From NCBI GenBank assembly GCA_001664505.1, contig CP011806.1:1422538-1486537 (forward strand): DNA of 64,000 bases, given 5' to 3'. The notes below the pieces were generated by a model, which saw nothing but the letters and a program-made list of their open reading frames with translations, was not told the origin of the DNA and ran no database searches. This stretch comes from Acidobacteria bacterium Mor1. GTDB lineage: Bacteria > Acidobacteriota > Polarisedimenticolia > Polarisedimenticolales > Polarisedimenticolaceae. The translations under genes and the position numbers were made by a program. This document shows positions 1-7,789 of the stretch, one piece after another. Each line of letters starts with the position of its first letter. Within the stretch, counting starts at the first letter, position 1.

Positions 1-4
1 TCGC

Positions 5-301
5 TCAACCGGGCAACTCCTCCCGCTCACTGCGGTAAATGCCAGTCCCGTCTCCTCGCGTGTTGCAAAATCCAAGGACCGCATCCCCGCTGCCCTTGAT
101 TTCGAGCCTGAACACGTGCCCGTACCTGGATTGACCGACCCACACACCCTCGATATCCCTGATCTCCAACGGCACCAGAGGAAGCACTGATTTGGCAGCA
201 ACTCCCGACAACGGGGCGGAGGTAAACGCAATCACTGCAATCGACAAAGCCAGCTGGATCATTCGCCTGGAGCTGAGGGAGCTTCTGGGACTTGGTCTCA
301 T
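5..301 (-). CDS. small secreted protein of unknown function
   Basis: This is a 98-residue protein. The ATG at 301 is chosen because GAGGTG lies just upstream; the open frame extends further but runs into the tRNA gene, so the longer version is rejected. A hydrophobic segment at about residues 14-36 ends in small residues (SGVAAKS) and looks like a Sec signal peptide after a basic N-terminus. The mature part is about 60 residues with the pattern EGVWVGQ and a single Cys in GFCNTRG, suggesting a small beta-strand domain. I do not recognise the family. The gene follows tRNA-Pro on the same strand. Its stop codon is at positions 5-7, so it is complete. Confidence 0.6.
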   Translation of the reverse strand: MRPSPRSSLSSRRMIQLALSIAVIAFTSAPLSGVAAKSVLPLVPLEIRDIEGVWVGQSRYGHVFRLEIKGSGDAVLGFCNTRGDGTGIYRSEREELPG

Positions 302-400
302 TGAACACCTCAAATGGAAACCAGGAAACGTGACCAGGGAGTGACCCCAGAGAACTGCGGGATTCGCCCCAAGCAGCCGAGCGAAGCGAGGGCGCGTGAC

Positions 401-464
401 CGAATCCTGCCACCCCGGCCACGAAGGAGCCGAAGGCGACGCGTGGTCGGGGTGGCAGGATTCG
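401..464. repeat. inverted repeat containing the 3' end of tRNA-Pro
   Basis: Positions 401-423 and 442-464 are reverse complements over 23 bases with one mismatch. The gap is 18 bases. The right arm is the T-arm 3' strand, acceptor 3' strand and CCA end of tRNA-Pro; the left arm is an extra inverted copy just downstream of the gene. In the transcript the two arms could pair and compete with the tRNA fold, or act as a strong 3' hairpin. Confidence 0.85.
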
Positions 465-520
465 AACCTGCGGCCCCCTGCTCCCAAAGCAGGTGCGCTA
501 CCGGACTGCGCCACACCCCG
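444..520 (-). tRNA. tRNA-Pro(TGG)
   Basis: Read on the minus strand this folds as a full cloverleaf: a 7-bp acceptor (CGGGGTG with CACCCCG), a 4-bp D stem (GCGC), a 5-bp anticodon stem (CCTGC/GCAGG) with loop TTTGGGA giving anticodon TGG, a 5-base variable loop, and a T arm with TTCGAAT. The body is 74 nt and the CCA end is encoded at 446-444. The C at position 1 is typical of bacterial tRNA-Pro. Confidence 0.97.
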
Positions 521-543
521 ACATCAAGTGCTTTCTGCGGCCG

Positions 544-572
544 AATCTAACAGTGACCCGAGACCCGGTCAA
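544..572 (-). promoter_or_regulatory. sigma70-type promoter of tRNA-Pro
   Basis: On the minus strand TTGACC (572-567) and TAGATT (549-544) are separated by exactly 17 bases. The expected start is about 15-18 bases upstream of the mature tRNA 5' end. The -35 lies in a small hairpin (CCCGGT/ACCGGG) after the stop of the upstream gene at 590. Confidence 0.75.
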
Positions 573-589
573 ACCGGGGACTCGCCCGC

Positions 590-1444
590 TCATTGCCCCT
601 CGAATGAGAACTCGAGCAACCAGTAGGCGTCCATCGGTTCGCCATCGAGGAGCGGCGGGGAGCACTTCCAGTTGCGGGCCACGTCACCAAACGCGTTGTA
701 TAGCGCTTCCAAGCGGTCTCGGAGCTCTTGTTCGTGGGGCAGTCCGCCCAGGAACGACGTCTTGACCCCTTTCACATAGATCGTCCCGTCCGCTCCGGCC
801 ACGACGGTAACGTACACCGGGCCGAGCAGATCACGCGCGTGGATTCCTTCAGGCAGCGCCGGAAGCACCAAGGTGTCGGCGAGGACCACCGGCTCGGTGA
901 CTCCCCCCTCTCCGGCGACGGGCAGACGGTCCCCTTTCGCCATCTTGCGCATCTCATTCTCGCTCAGGCTCCGAAATGGGTCGCGCGGCCCTGAGGGTTC
1001 AATCGGAGCCTCCATCGCTTTCAACACCGACCGCGCGCCTCGTTGCGCCGCGAGCCAGGTCGTGATCCACCCAGCGCCCTTGGACCGGAGCGAGATGCAA
1101 TCCGCCTCGCAGCGTAGCGCGACGATCAGATCGACGCGTTGCGGCTCATCGGGCCAGGGCCAGGCCGCAGCGCCGACGGCACCGGCCTTACCGGGCAGAT
1201 ATGCCAGGACGAGGCTTGCCTTCTTGAGGTCTTCTTCAACCAACCCGCTGAGCCGGCCGGGCTCCGTGACGGAGGTATCGACCCTTCGGAGTTCGCGTAG
1301 CTTCTTGTCGAGAATGACAACCTGGGCGGTCTCGCCGAGCTCGGGCACGAAGGATGGATCCAGGGATATCTCGACACGGACAGCCGCTTGAACCGCGGAC
1401 AGGCAGAACAGCATCGAGGTCGCGACAAGAATCCGAGAAATCAT
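590..1444 (-). CDS. secreted protein, divergent TonB C-terminal-like domain (third of a tandem set)
   Basis: This 284-residue protein has a signal peptide at 1-20 ending AVQA. It shares the layout of the two genes before it: a beta-rich N-terminal part, an AYLPGKAG-like motif, a Cys pair (here RCEADC), then a C-terminal module of the TonB-C kind. This copy is the most diverged. The usual W-x-Y-x-P near the end is WKCSP here, and a Cys replaces the aromatic residue. It has no N-terminal membrane anchor or Pro-rich periplasmic spacer, so it is not a classical TonB energy transducer. It lies 9 bases after the preceding gene and is probably the last gene of a three-gene operon. Its function is unknown. 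Confidence 0.75.
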   Translation of the reverse strand: MISRILVATSMLFCLSAVQAAVRVEISLDPSFVPELGETAQVVILDKKLRELRRVDTSVTEPGRLSGLVEEDLKKASLVLAYLPGKAGAVGAAAWPWPDEPQRVDLIVALRCEADCISLRSKGAGWITTWLAAQRGARSVLKAMEAPIEPSGPRDPFRSLSENEMRKMAKGDRLPVAGEGGVTEPVVLADTLVLPALPEGIHARDLLGPVYVTVVAGADGTIYVKGVKTSFLGGLPHEQELRDRLEALYNAFGDVARNWKCSPPLLDGEPMDAYWLLEFSFEGQ

Positions 1445-1453
1445 CAGGCTCTC

Positions 1454-2380
1454 CTAGTTGGGCCACATCGGATCGGCCGGCTGGCCGATGGTCCCGAGGG
1501 GCGCCGGGGCCGGGGCGAACGAAACCTGGATCGAATAGACCACGGGCACGGGTTTGCCGTTTTGCCGCGCCGGATTGTAACGCCAGTTGCGAACCGCACC
1601 GACGGCGGCTTCGGCGAGCCCCAAGCGCTCCCGGCTGACCTTGAGAACCCTGGGCTCGCTGACCGAACCGTCCTCGCCGATCACGATCGACAGCACGACC
1701 CAGCCGCCCAGTCCCGACGCGCGGAGCTGAGAAGGAAAGCGGGGCTCGACCTTATCCACGAGCCGCGGTTCGGTGACGCCCTCGAGCCCGACGACCTTCA
1801 CTCCGTCTCCGCCGCCGACCGCGGCAATGGCCAAGGCTGGATGCAACTTCAGAAGCGGATCTCTCCCCTGCTCCGTCAAGATCTCCCGGGCAGCCAGCAA
1901 ATCGACATCAAGAGCATCGAGAACCTCTCCCGGCGACGAAAAGCCCTCGATCTTCGGGTCGACCCGGAACTGTTCCCACCAACTATCGGCCAGTTCGAGG
2001 GCACCGCAGTTCTTGCGGCAAAGATCGACGGCGAAGAACTCCAGTTCGTCCCGCCGCCAGGCGCGCGGCCAATGACCGCTGGCCATCAGGCCGGGCCGGG
2101 TCGGCAGCCACGCCGTGAGGTAGCGTGCGCCCTTGGGCACCGCGTTGATCTCGAACAATGCCGCCGGCTCCTTGCGGCGCACCTTGTCCAGCGGATACTC
2201 GGCGATGATCTCCAGGTCGGCGTTGAGCGCGGCCAGGCGCATCCCCTTCCCCTGGGACCGCTTGATGCCGTCGGGGAGCCGCACCGCGACATCGAGGGCC
2301 TGGACCGTGCCGAAACCCAGAACGACGCCGACGATCAGCGCTGCCCGGAACAGGACGCCGCCCTGGTTGAGCGGCTTCAT
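1454..2380 (-). CDS. secreted TonB C-terminal-like domain protein
   Basis: This 308-residue protein has a signal peptide at about 1-28 (GTVQA cut). The last 90 residues are a canonical TonB_C/TonB-family module: PRFPSQLR, a GxVVLSIVIGEDGSV strand pair and NWRYNPA before the final strand. The central part carries the paralogue motif AWLPTRPG and the Cys pair LCRKNC. Its ATG overlaps the stop of the upstream gene as ATGA, so translation is probably coupled. In TonB this domain contacts TonB-dependent receptors, but without a transmembrane anchor this one would be free in the periplasm or an exported adaptor. The family layout is seen; the role is inferred. Confidence 0.8.
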   Translation of the reverse strand: MKPLNQGGVLFRAALIVGVVLGFGTVQALDVAVRLPDGIKRSQGKGMRLAALNADLEIIAEYPLDKVRRKEPAALFEINAVPKGARYLTAWLPTRPGLMASGHWPRAWRRDELEFFAVDLCRKNCGALELADSWWEQFRVDPKIEGFSSPGEVLDALDVDLLAAREILTEQGRDPLLKLHPALAIAAVGGGDGVKVVGLEGVTEPRLVDKVEPRFPSQLRASGLGGWVVLSIVIGEDGSVSEPRVLKVSRERLGLAEAAVGAVRNWRYNPARQNGKPVPVVYSIQVSFAPAPAPLGTIGQPADPMWPN

Positions 2381-3261
2381 TTCGTCGTTCCCGTCGTCAG
2401 CAATGCGAAGAAGATACGGACCTCGAAGTACACATCGACCGGCTCCCCGTCGCAGCGCGCCGGCTGGTAGCGCCAGCGACTGACGGCGTCCTCGGCCGCC
2501 TGCTCGAACCCGTAGCCCCGCTGTTCCGAGCTCAGCACCTTGATCTCATCGACGCTGCCGTCCTTGCGGATCAACGCCTCGAGGGTCACGATGCTGCCGA
2601 TCTTCTTCCTGCGGGCTTCCACCGGGTACTCAGGCTGCGGTTTGTGCTCGGGCAATACCTTCGGAATCGACAGCGCTCCTTCGCAGGGTTCCAGCAGGCG
2701 GAGGTCCCGCTCCTTCCCCCTGGACGGAGATGCTTTCTTCTCCGGCGCCGTCGGCGGGTCGTCGGGCATCGGCAGATTGACGCTGACCTTGCGCGCCGGC
2801 GGACGGCGGCTGAGCCGCGCCAGCATCCTCCGCGCCTCGTCACCGGTCTCGAGCCAGGCCTGGAACCAGCCAGGGCCGGCATCGGCCCAGGCGCCGCAGG
2901 GACGCAACGCATCACGGTTCCCCGAACACAGGGTGCTCATCCCGATCTCCAGAGTCGGCGCCCCCTCGGGAGGCGGCCAGGCAACGCTGCCCAGGAGCCC
3001 TGGGGTGCTCGGCACGTAGGCCACCAGATAGGCCGTGGACCTGGGAAGCTCTCCCACATCGAATTTCGCCCGCCGGTCGGAGACCAACCCAGCCCGTGAC
3101 TCCTCGTCGGTCTCCTCGAGACGCAGGGAAACCGGTGCCAGCATCACCCGGGTCCCGTCCTCGATGGTGTGGGGCAGCCGGGGGATCACATCGATGGCCC
3201 AGGCGGTCGATCCCAGAGCGAAGGCCGCGGTGGCGGTCAGTAGTCGAGTCAGGAAACGCAC
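2377..3261 (-). CDS. secreted TonB C-terminal-like domain protein (first gene of the set)
   Basis: This 294-residue protein starts at GTG 3261, with GGAG about nine bases upstream and a clean signal peptide (ALGSTAWA, cut near residue 21). The frame stays open far upstream across the divergent ychF gene, and that longer version is rejected. The C-terminus is a standard TonB-C module with PEYPVEAR, a KDGSVDEI turn and RWRYQPA. A central charged linker rich in Pro, Lys and Arg precedes it. It shares AYVPSTPG and Cys residues with its two downstream paralogues. It heads the operon; its stop overlaps the next start. Confidence 0.78.
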   Translation of the reverse strand: MRFLTRLLTATAAFALGSTAWAIDVIPRLPHTIEDGTRVMLAPVSLRLEETDEESRAGLVSDRRAKFDVGELPRSTAYLVAYVPSTPGLLGSVAWPPPEGAPTLEIGMSTLCSGNRDALRPCGAWADAGPGWFQAWLETGDEARRMLARLSRRPPARKVSVNLPMPDDPPTAPEKKASPSRGKERDLRLLEPCEGALSIPKVLPEHKPQPEYPVEARRKKIGSIVTLEALIRKDGSVDEIKVLSSEQRGYGFEQAAEDAVSRWRYQPARCDGEPVDVYFEVRIFFALLTTGTTK

Positions 3262-3280
3262 GTTCTCTATCTCCGATCCG

Positions 3281-3286
3281 AGTATA
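3281..3286 (-). promoter_or_regulatory. -10 box for the TonB-C gene set
   Basis: TATACT on the minus strand lies 19 bases upstream of GTG 3261, leaving room for a short leader with the GGAG ribosome site. No good -35 is visible at 16-18 bases. Confidence 0.45.
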
Positions 3287-3405
3287 CCCACGCCCCGGCC
3301 CACCGCTTGCCGCCCTCCCGCCCGCTCCGCTATCTTGACGCGCCTGGCCCCGCTTCGACCCGGTCGAGCATTCCGGGGGTCACAACCGCCACAAGGATCC
3401 ATGCG

Positions 3406-4482
3406 ATGAAGATCGGCCTCTTCGGCTTTCCGCTGACCGGAAAAACCACGTTGTTCGAGCTGCTTACCGGCACCGCCGCCCAGGCCCAGCATGGCCGGGG
3501 TGAGGGGCAGGTCGGGATCTGCAAGGTCCCGGACCCGCGGCTGGACAAACTGACCGAGATGTACTCGCCGAAGAAGCACACCCCGGCGACCATCGAGTGC
3601 GTCGACGTGGCCGGTGTCGAGAAGGGGCAGGCGGCCAAGGCGCTGCCTCTGGACCAGCTCCGCACCGTCGACGCTCTGGCCCATGTAGTCCGGGCGTTCG
3701 AGGACGAGGCGGTCCCCCACTCCGAGGGCCCGATCGATCCGCTGCGGGACGCGATCTCGATGGAGGCCGAATTGATCCTGGCCGACATGGTCGTGGTGGA
3801 AAAGCGGGTCGAGAAGCTGACCCTCAACGTCAAGAAGATGAACAAGGCCGAGGACAAGCGCGACCTGGAGTTGATGAAGCGCTGCCTGGCATGTCTCGAG
3901 GAAGAGCAGCCGCTGCGCAACCTGGAGATGACCGAGGACGAGGTCGTATCGCTGCGGGGCTACACCTTCCTCTCGATGAAGCCGCTGCTGGTCGTGGTCA
4001 ACGCCGGCGAGGATGCCGCCGACAAGCTCGACGGCGGTGCGGCGGCCTTCGGGCTCAGCGAGTTCGAGGGCAAGCCCAAGACCTACGTCACGGCGCTGTC
4101 GGCCAAGATCGAGGCGGAGATCGCCCAGCTCGACGCCGAGGACGCCGAGGTCTTCCGCAGCGACCTGGGCATCACCGAGCCGGCGCTGGACCGCATGATC
4201 CGCGCCTCCTACGACCTGCTGGGCCGGATGTCCTTCTTCACCGCCGGTGAAGACGAGTGCCGGGCCTGGACGATTCGCAAGGGCACCATCGCGCGCAAGG
4301 CGGCGGGTGCGATCCACAGCGACATCGAGCGGGGCTTCATCCGCGCCGAGATCATCGCCCATACCGATCTGGTCGAGGCGGGAAGCTGGGCCGCGGGCCG
4401 GGACAAGGGCACCCTGCGGCTGGAAGGCAAGGAATACGTGATGCAGGACGGCGACGTCGTCAACTTCCGCTTCAACGTCTAG
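3406..4482 (+). CDS. ychF: YchF/OLA1-family NTPase, divergent subtype
   Basis: This 358-residue protein starts at ATG 3406, preceded by AAGGA. Residues 7-15 form the P-loop (GFPLTGKTT), DVAG at 67-70 is the G3 motif, and NAGE at 199-202 matches the NxxE that gives YchF its ATP preference. The C-terminal 80 residues are a clear TGS/DUF933 domain (AWTIRKGT, AAGAIHSDIERGF, QDGDVVNFRFNV). YchF is a ribosome-associated ATPase linked to stress control. Two things are odd: the usual switch region with YPFCTI after the P-loop is replaced by a Gly/Gln/Arg-rich stretch, and the GLGNxFL segment after G3 is shortened. It converges on selA, sharing the palindrome CTAG for both stop codons. Confidence 0.9.
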   Translation: MKIGLFGFPLTGKTTLFELLTGTAAQAQHGRGEGQVGICKVPDPRLDKLTEMYSPKKHTPATIECVDVAGVEKGQAAKALPLDQLRTVDALAHVVRAFEDEAVPHSEGPIDPLRDAISMEAELILADMVVVEKRVEKLTLNVKKMNKAEDKRDLELMKRCLACLEEEQPLRNLEMTEDEVVSLRGYTFLSMKPLLVVVNAGEDAADKLDGGAAAFGLSEFEGKPKTYVTALSAKIEAEIAQLDAEDAEVFRSDLGITEPALDRMIRASYDLLGRMSFFTAGEDECRAWTIRKGTIARKAAGAIHSDIERGFIRAEIIAHTDLVEAGSWAAGRDKGTLRLEGKEYVMQDGDVVNFRFNV

Positions 4483-5909
4483 CTCATCGCTCCTATCAGT
4501 CGCTTGACCAGCGTGGTGTCCTCATCGGGCTGCACCGTCCGCAGATCCAGCACGAGCTTGTGATCCTGCACGCGGCCGACTACCGGCGGGTCGCCGAGGC
4601 GTAGCGCCTCTTCCATCGCGCCGGCGTCTTGTCCTTTCGGCGCCGAAACCACCAGCAGCTTCGTCGGCCGCTCACCGATCGGCGAGGAACCGCCGCCGGT
4701 GCGCGAGACCCCCTTCTCGATCTTCATCCGTCGGCGGGCGCCGGAGCCGAGTTTGTCCTCGACGGCGGAGATCACCGCCCGGGCACGCTCCTCGATCTCT
4801 TTCGGCGAGAGCCCGAGCATCCTCAGGGTCGGCACCTCTTCCCGTTCGGCACCACGCACGTAAGACGACAAGGTCTCGTGGAGCGCCGCGATCATCAGCC
4901 GGTCCAGCCGCAGCGCCCGAGCCAGCGGTTCCGCCCGCAGCTTCTTCACCAGATCCGGACGCCCCACCAGGATCCCGGCCTGGGGCCCGCCCAGCAGCTT
5001 GTCGCCGCTGAAGCTGACCAGGTCCGCGCCCTCGTCGAGGATCTCGCCGATGGGCTGCTCATCGCGAATGCCCAGGGGCTCGAGATCGACCAGGTCGCCG
5101 CTGCCCCAGTCGACGCAGAGGGGAACGCCCCGCTCCCGGGCCAGGCCGGCCAACGCCTTGACTCCGGTCTCCTCGCTGAAGCCGACGATCTTGAAGTTGC
5201 TGGTGTGGACCTTGAGCAACATGCCGGTCTTCTTGTTGATCGCCTTGCGATAGTCGGCCAGCCGGGTGCGGTTGGTCGTGCCGATCTCGACCAGCTTGGC
5301 TCCCGAGGCGGCCATGATGTCCGGCACCCGGAAGGATCCGCCGATCTCGACCAGCTCGCCCCGGGAGACGATGACCTCCTTGCCGGAAGCCAGGGTCCGC
5401 AGCATCAGCATCACCGCCGCGGCGTTGTTGTTGACCGCCAGGAAGCCGTGTCCGGGGAACAGCCGCTGGAACAGCGGCGCCAGGTGGGCCATCCGGCTCC
5501 CCCGCCCCGCCGCCTCCAGGTCGTACTCCAGGTCCATGTAGCCCTGGGCCGCCTCGGCGACCCGGCGCGCGGCCCCCGGGCCCAGGATCGAGCGGCCCAG
5601 ATTGGTGTGGACCACCACCCCGGTGGCGTTGATCACCCGGCGGGGGGAGGGCCCGAGCATGGCCCGGGCGGCCCGGTCCACCGCCGCGGCCAGGGCCCCG
5701 GGCCTAGACGCTCGCCGGAGTTCCTCCGTACCAGTGTCTGCACGGGCGAAAGCCCCGCGGAGATCGGCCAGTCTCGACCGGAGCAGGTCCGTCACCAGCG
5801 GGGTGCCGTACCGGCGGCAGAGAGCGCCGAAGCGCGCGGTCTGCAGCGTGCGGGCAACTGAGGGTAACGTGCTGAGCAGCAACTGTTTACGGGCGACGCC
5901 GTCCTTCAC
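4479..5909 (-). CDS. selA: L-seryl-tRNA(Sec) selenium transferase (selenocysteine synthase)
   Basis: This 476-residue protein is close to the usual 460-470. GTG 5909 is preceded by GGAGG. It carries the SelA hallmarks: the N-terminal helical region, INATGVVVHTNLGRS near 93-107, EIGGSFRVPDIM near 188-199, and the PLP lysine in FSGDKLLGGPQAG (Lys304). The enzyme converts Ser-tRNA(Sec) to Sec-tRNA(Sec) using selenophosphate. Its partners selB, selC and selD are not visible in this window, so selenoprotein synthesis must depend on genes elsewhere. Its last bases overlap the convergent ychF stop. Confidence 0.95.
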   Translation of the reverse strand: MKDGVARKQLLLSTLPSVARTLQTARFGALCRRYGTPLVTDLLRSRLADLRGAFARADTGTEELRRASRPGALAAAVDRAARAMLGPSPRRVINATGVVVHTNLGRSILGPGAARRVAEAAQGYMDLEYDLEAAGRGSRMAHLAPLFQRLFPGHGFLAVNNNAAAVMLMLRTLASGKEVIVSRGELVEIGGSFRVPDIMAASGAKLVEIGTTNRTRLADYRKAINKKTGMLLKVHTSNFKIVGFSEETGVKALAGLARERGVPLCVDWGSGDLVDLEPLGIRDEQPIGEILDEGADLVSFSGDKLLGGPQAGILVGRPDLVKKLRAEPLARALRLDRLMIAALHETLSSYVRGAEREEVPTLRMLGLSPKEIEERARAVISAVEDKLGSGARRRMKIEKGVSRTGGGSSPIGERPTKLLVVSAPKGQDAGAMEEALRLGDPPVVGRVQDHKLVLDLRTVQPDEDTTLVKRLIGAMS

Positions 5910-5927
5910 CGGGACCTCCGGAGCGGT

Positions 5928-5956
5928 TTGCACGAACCCTGGCCCAAACCTATACT
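5928..5956 (+). promoter_or_regulatory. sigma70-type promoter for the gene at 6001
   Basis: TTGCAC (5928-5933) and TATACT (5951-5956) are separated by exactly 17 bases. The predicted start is about 40 bases before GTG 6001. It lies in the intergenic region shared with divergent selA. Confidence 0.7.
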
Positions 5957-5984
5957 TCGCCCCGGGTCGCGGCCTGAAACAAGC

Positions 5985-5990
5985 ATTATA
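5985..5990 (-). promoter_or_regulatory. candidate -10 box for selA
   Basis: A perfect TATAAT lies on the minus strand 75 bases upstream of the selA GTG. No clear -35 is present. A transcript from here would cross the divergent promoter at 5928-5956. Confidence 0.4.
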
Positions 5991-6000
5991 CGGAGTCCCG

Positions 6001-6570
6001 GTGGACGTTCTTCCCGTAGAAGAAATCGAGGACGATCTTGCCCGCATGGATCGTGGGATCCGGCAGCTCAAGGTCCAGTACGATCAGTTCTTTGCGGGCG
6101 CACTGCCCTGCGAGCCGACCGAACTGCGCCGTCAGCTCGACCGGCTGTTCCGGCGCTACGCCAACGCTCCGCTGCAGAAGTACCAACACCGCTACCACCT
6201 GGCGACGCTGACGGCCCGCTACAACTCCTTCCAGGAGCTGTGGGGTCGTTCAGTCCGGGCCCTCGAGGAGGGGGAACGCCCGGCTCCGGCCGTCGCCGGC
6301 CGAGCGGGAATGCGCCGGGACAACGTCCTGGCGGCTTGCAAGGTGACCGGCACCAAGGTGGAGGCTGCCGGTCTCAAGAAGCTCTACGAGAAGTTCATGG
6401 AAGCCCGGCGCAAGAGCGGGGTCGACGGCGAGGTTCCCTTCGCGGCATTCGGACGCAAGATCGCCGGCCAGGCCCGTCAGCTCCAGTCCCAGGCCGAGTG
6501 TGACGACGTCGAGCTTCGTGTCATTGTCGAGAACAAGAAGGTCTTGCTCAAGGCGAGGCCGATTCGTTGA
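6001..6570 (+). CDS. MXAN_5187 C-terminal-domain-like protein
   Basis: This 189-residue protein starts at GTG 6001, with CGGAG just upstream and the promoter at 5928-5956. It is soluble, charged and mostly helical. The segment from VQYDQFFAGAL through RYHLATLTARYNSFQELWGR resembles the conserved region that myxobacterial and related annotations call the MXAN_5187 C-terminal domain; that identification is from memory of the family pattern. The C-terminal 60 residues contain a second basic region and a final beta-strand (VELRVIVENKKVLLKA). Its function is unknown. It is followed 28 bases later by a TPR protein and probably shares its transcript. Confidence 0.65.
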   Translation: MDVLPVEEIEDDLARMDRGIRQLKVQYDQFFAGALPCEPTELRRQLDRLFRRYANAPLQKYQHRYHLATLTARYNSFQELWGRSVRALEEGERPAPAVAGRAGMRRDNVLAACKVTGTKVEAAGLKKLYEKFMEARRKSGVDGEVPFAAFGRKIAGQARQLQSQAECDDVELRVIVENKKVLLKARPIR

Positions 6571-6598
6571 CCCTGAACCACTCCGGGGGGAGTAGGCC

Positions 6599-7789
6599 AT
6601 GAGGCGCATTCGCCTTCAGAACATTTCGACCCTGCTGCTGGTGAGCACCCTGCTGCTCCCGGTCGCATTCATCCCTGCCGTCCAGGCTCAGGATTCCGAA
6701 GCCACGGAAACCGAGACCAAGGAAGAGGAAAAGGCCCGCAAGGCTCGCGAGCGCCAGGAGCGCATCGACGCCTATCTGGCCGAGCGCGCTCGCAAGAAGG
6801 CCGAGCGCGACGCCTACAAGGCGGAACGGGCGGCGAAGAAGGCGGGCAAGGACGCGCCCCAGAGCAATGCCGGTTCGGCGCAGCCTCCCCAGGCGCCGGC
6901 CGCCGGCGGCGGTGCCCCGGCCCAGACGCAACCGGCCCAGACGCAGCCGTCTCAGGCGCAGCCGGCTCAGACCCAACCTGCTCAGGCCCAGCCCGCAGCC
7001 CAGGCCAAACCGTCGCCGACCCCGGCCGAAGAAACCCGCCCCGACCCCGAGTCGGTAGAGAAGGCCCGCCGCGAGGTCGAGAAGGCCCAGCAGCGGGAGA
7101 TGCGCGCGGCCGAGAAGGCCCGCAAGAAGGCCGAACGTGAAGCTCGCAAGAAGGCCCAGGAAGCCGAGGTGCAGAAGGTCCGCGACATGACCTCGACCAG
7201 CGGCCCCACGGTATCGGGCAAGAAGGCCGACCGCGCCGACAAGCCCCGGCGCCGCAAGGGCAACCTGGCCAACACCCAGTCCCGGCTGCGCCGCAGTGAT
7301 CTCGGTCAGGATCCGCGAGTGGTCGAGTACCTCGACCTGTTCGCCGGTGGCGGCGCCAACTCCGGCCAGTACGCCACCTTCGCCAACTTCCTGGCCCAGA
7401 GCGGCTACCTGCAGGATTCCCTGGTCTACTACGAGCAGGCGCTGCAGCTCGATCCGAACAACTCCGACCTGTGGCTCAACCACGGCACCATCGTGCGCCA
7501 GCTGGAAGACTACGGCGACGCCATGAAGTCCTTCGAGCGGGCCATCCGCCTCGACCCGAACAACGCCCTGGCCCACTTCAACCTGGGTGTCGCGTTCCAG
7601 CGGCAGAACCGCTACGAGGACGCGGTCTCGTCCTTCACCTCGGCGCTCCGCCTCGACCCGACCCTGGGCGAGCCGGCCTACAACCCGCTGGCCATCGACA
7701 ACGAACTGCTGGTCCCGGTCAAGCTCAAGCTCTACAAGACCCAAAGCGGCGCCCTGGGATTGCCCCTGGTCGAGGTCGACGAACAGTAG
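6599..7789 (+). CDS. secreted TPR protein with long Lys/Ala-rich coiled coil
   Basis: This 396-residue protein has an ATG preceded by GGGGGAG and a signal peptide at about 1-30 (AVQAQ). Residues 40-85 are a highly charged, probably coiled-coil stretch of KAR/KAER units. A Pro/Gln tandem repeat follows at 107-131, then a second KKAER-rich stretch to about 190. The C-terminus, about 255-360, holds three TPR units (YYEQALQLDPNNSDLWLNHG and SFERAIRLDPNNALAHFNLG are typical). It probably serves as a periplasmic scaffold. Its stop overlaps the GTG of the next gene by one base (TAGTG), so the two are coupled. Confidence 0.8.
   Translation: MRRIRLQNISTLLLVSTLLLPVAFIPAVQAQDSEATETETKEEEKARKARERQERIDAYLAERARKKAERDAYKAERAAKKAGKDAPQSNAGSAQPPQAPAAGGGAPAQTQPAQTQPSQAQPAQTQPAQAQPAAQAKPSPTPAEETRPDPESVEKARREVEKAQQREMRAAEKARKKAEREARKKAQEAEVQKVRDMTSTSGPTVSGKKADRADKPRRRKGNLANTQSRLRRSDLGQDPRVVEYLDLFAGGGANSGQYATFANFLAQSGYLQDSLVYYEQALQLDPNNSDLWLNHGTIVRQLEDYGDAMKSFERAIRLDPNNALAHFNLGVAFQRQNRYEDAVSSFTSALRLDPTLGEPAYNPLAIDNELLVPVKLKLYKTQSGALGLPLVEVDEQ
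6917..6991 (+). repeat. 15-base coding tandem repeat (PAQTQ type)
   Basis: Five in-frame units encode PAQTQ or close variants (PSQAQ, PAQAQ). They form the flexible linker between the two charged segments of the TPR protein. Copy number could vary by slippage. Confidence 0.8.

Noticed and set aside
401..423. Second tRNA-Pro gene or pseudogene on the plus strand
   Set aside because: Only the 3' end (T arm, acceptor strand, CCA) is present; D arm and anticodon arm are absent.
302..514. N-terminal extension of the first secreted protein across the tRNA gene
   Set aside because: It would start inside tRNA-Pro. The ATG at 301 has a ribosome site and leads directly into a signal peptide.
3262..4362. 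N-terminal extension of the first TonB-C protein to 661 residues
   Set aside because: The extension is antisense to ychF. A GTG with ribosome site and signal peptide at 3261 is far better.
4479..5909. Search for selB, selC or a SECIS-containing in-frame TGA selenoprotein near selA
   Set aside because: No SelB-like GTPase, no long-armed tRNA-Sec and no gene with a persuasive internal TGA was found in the window.
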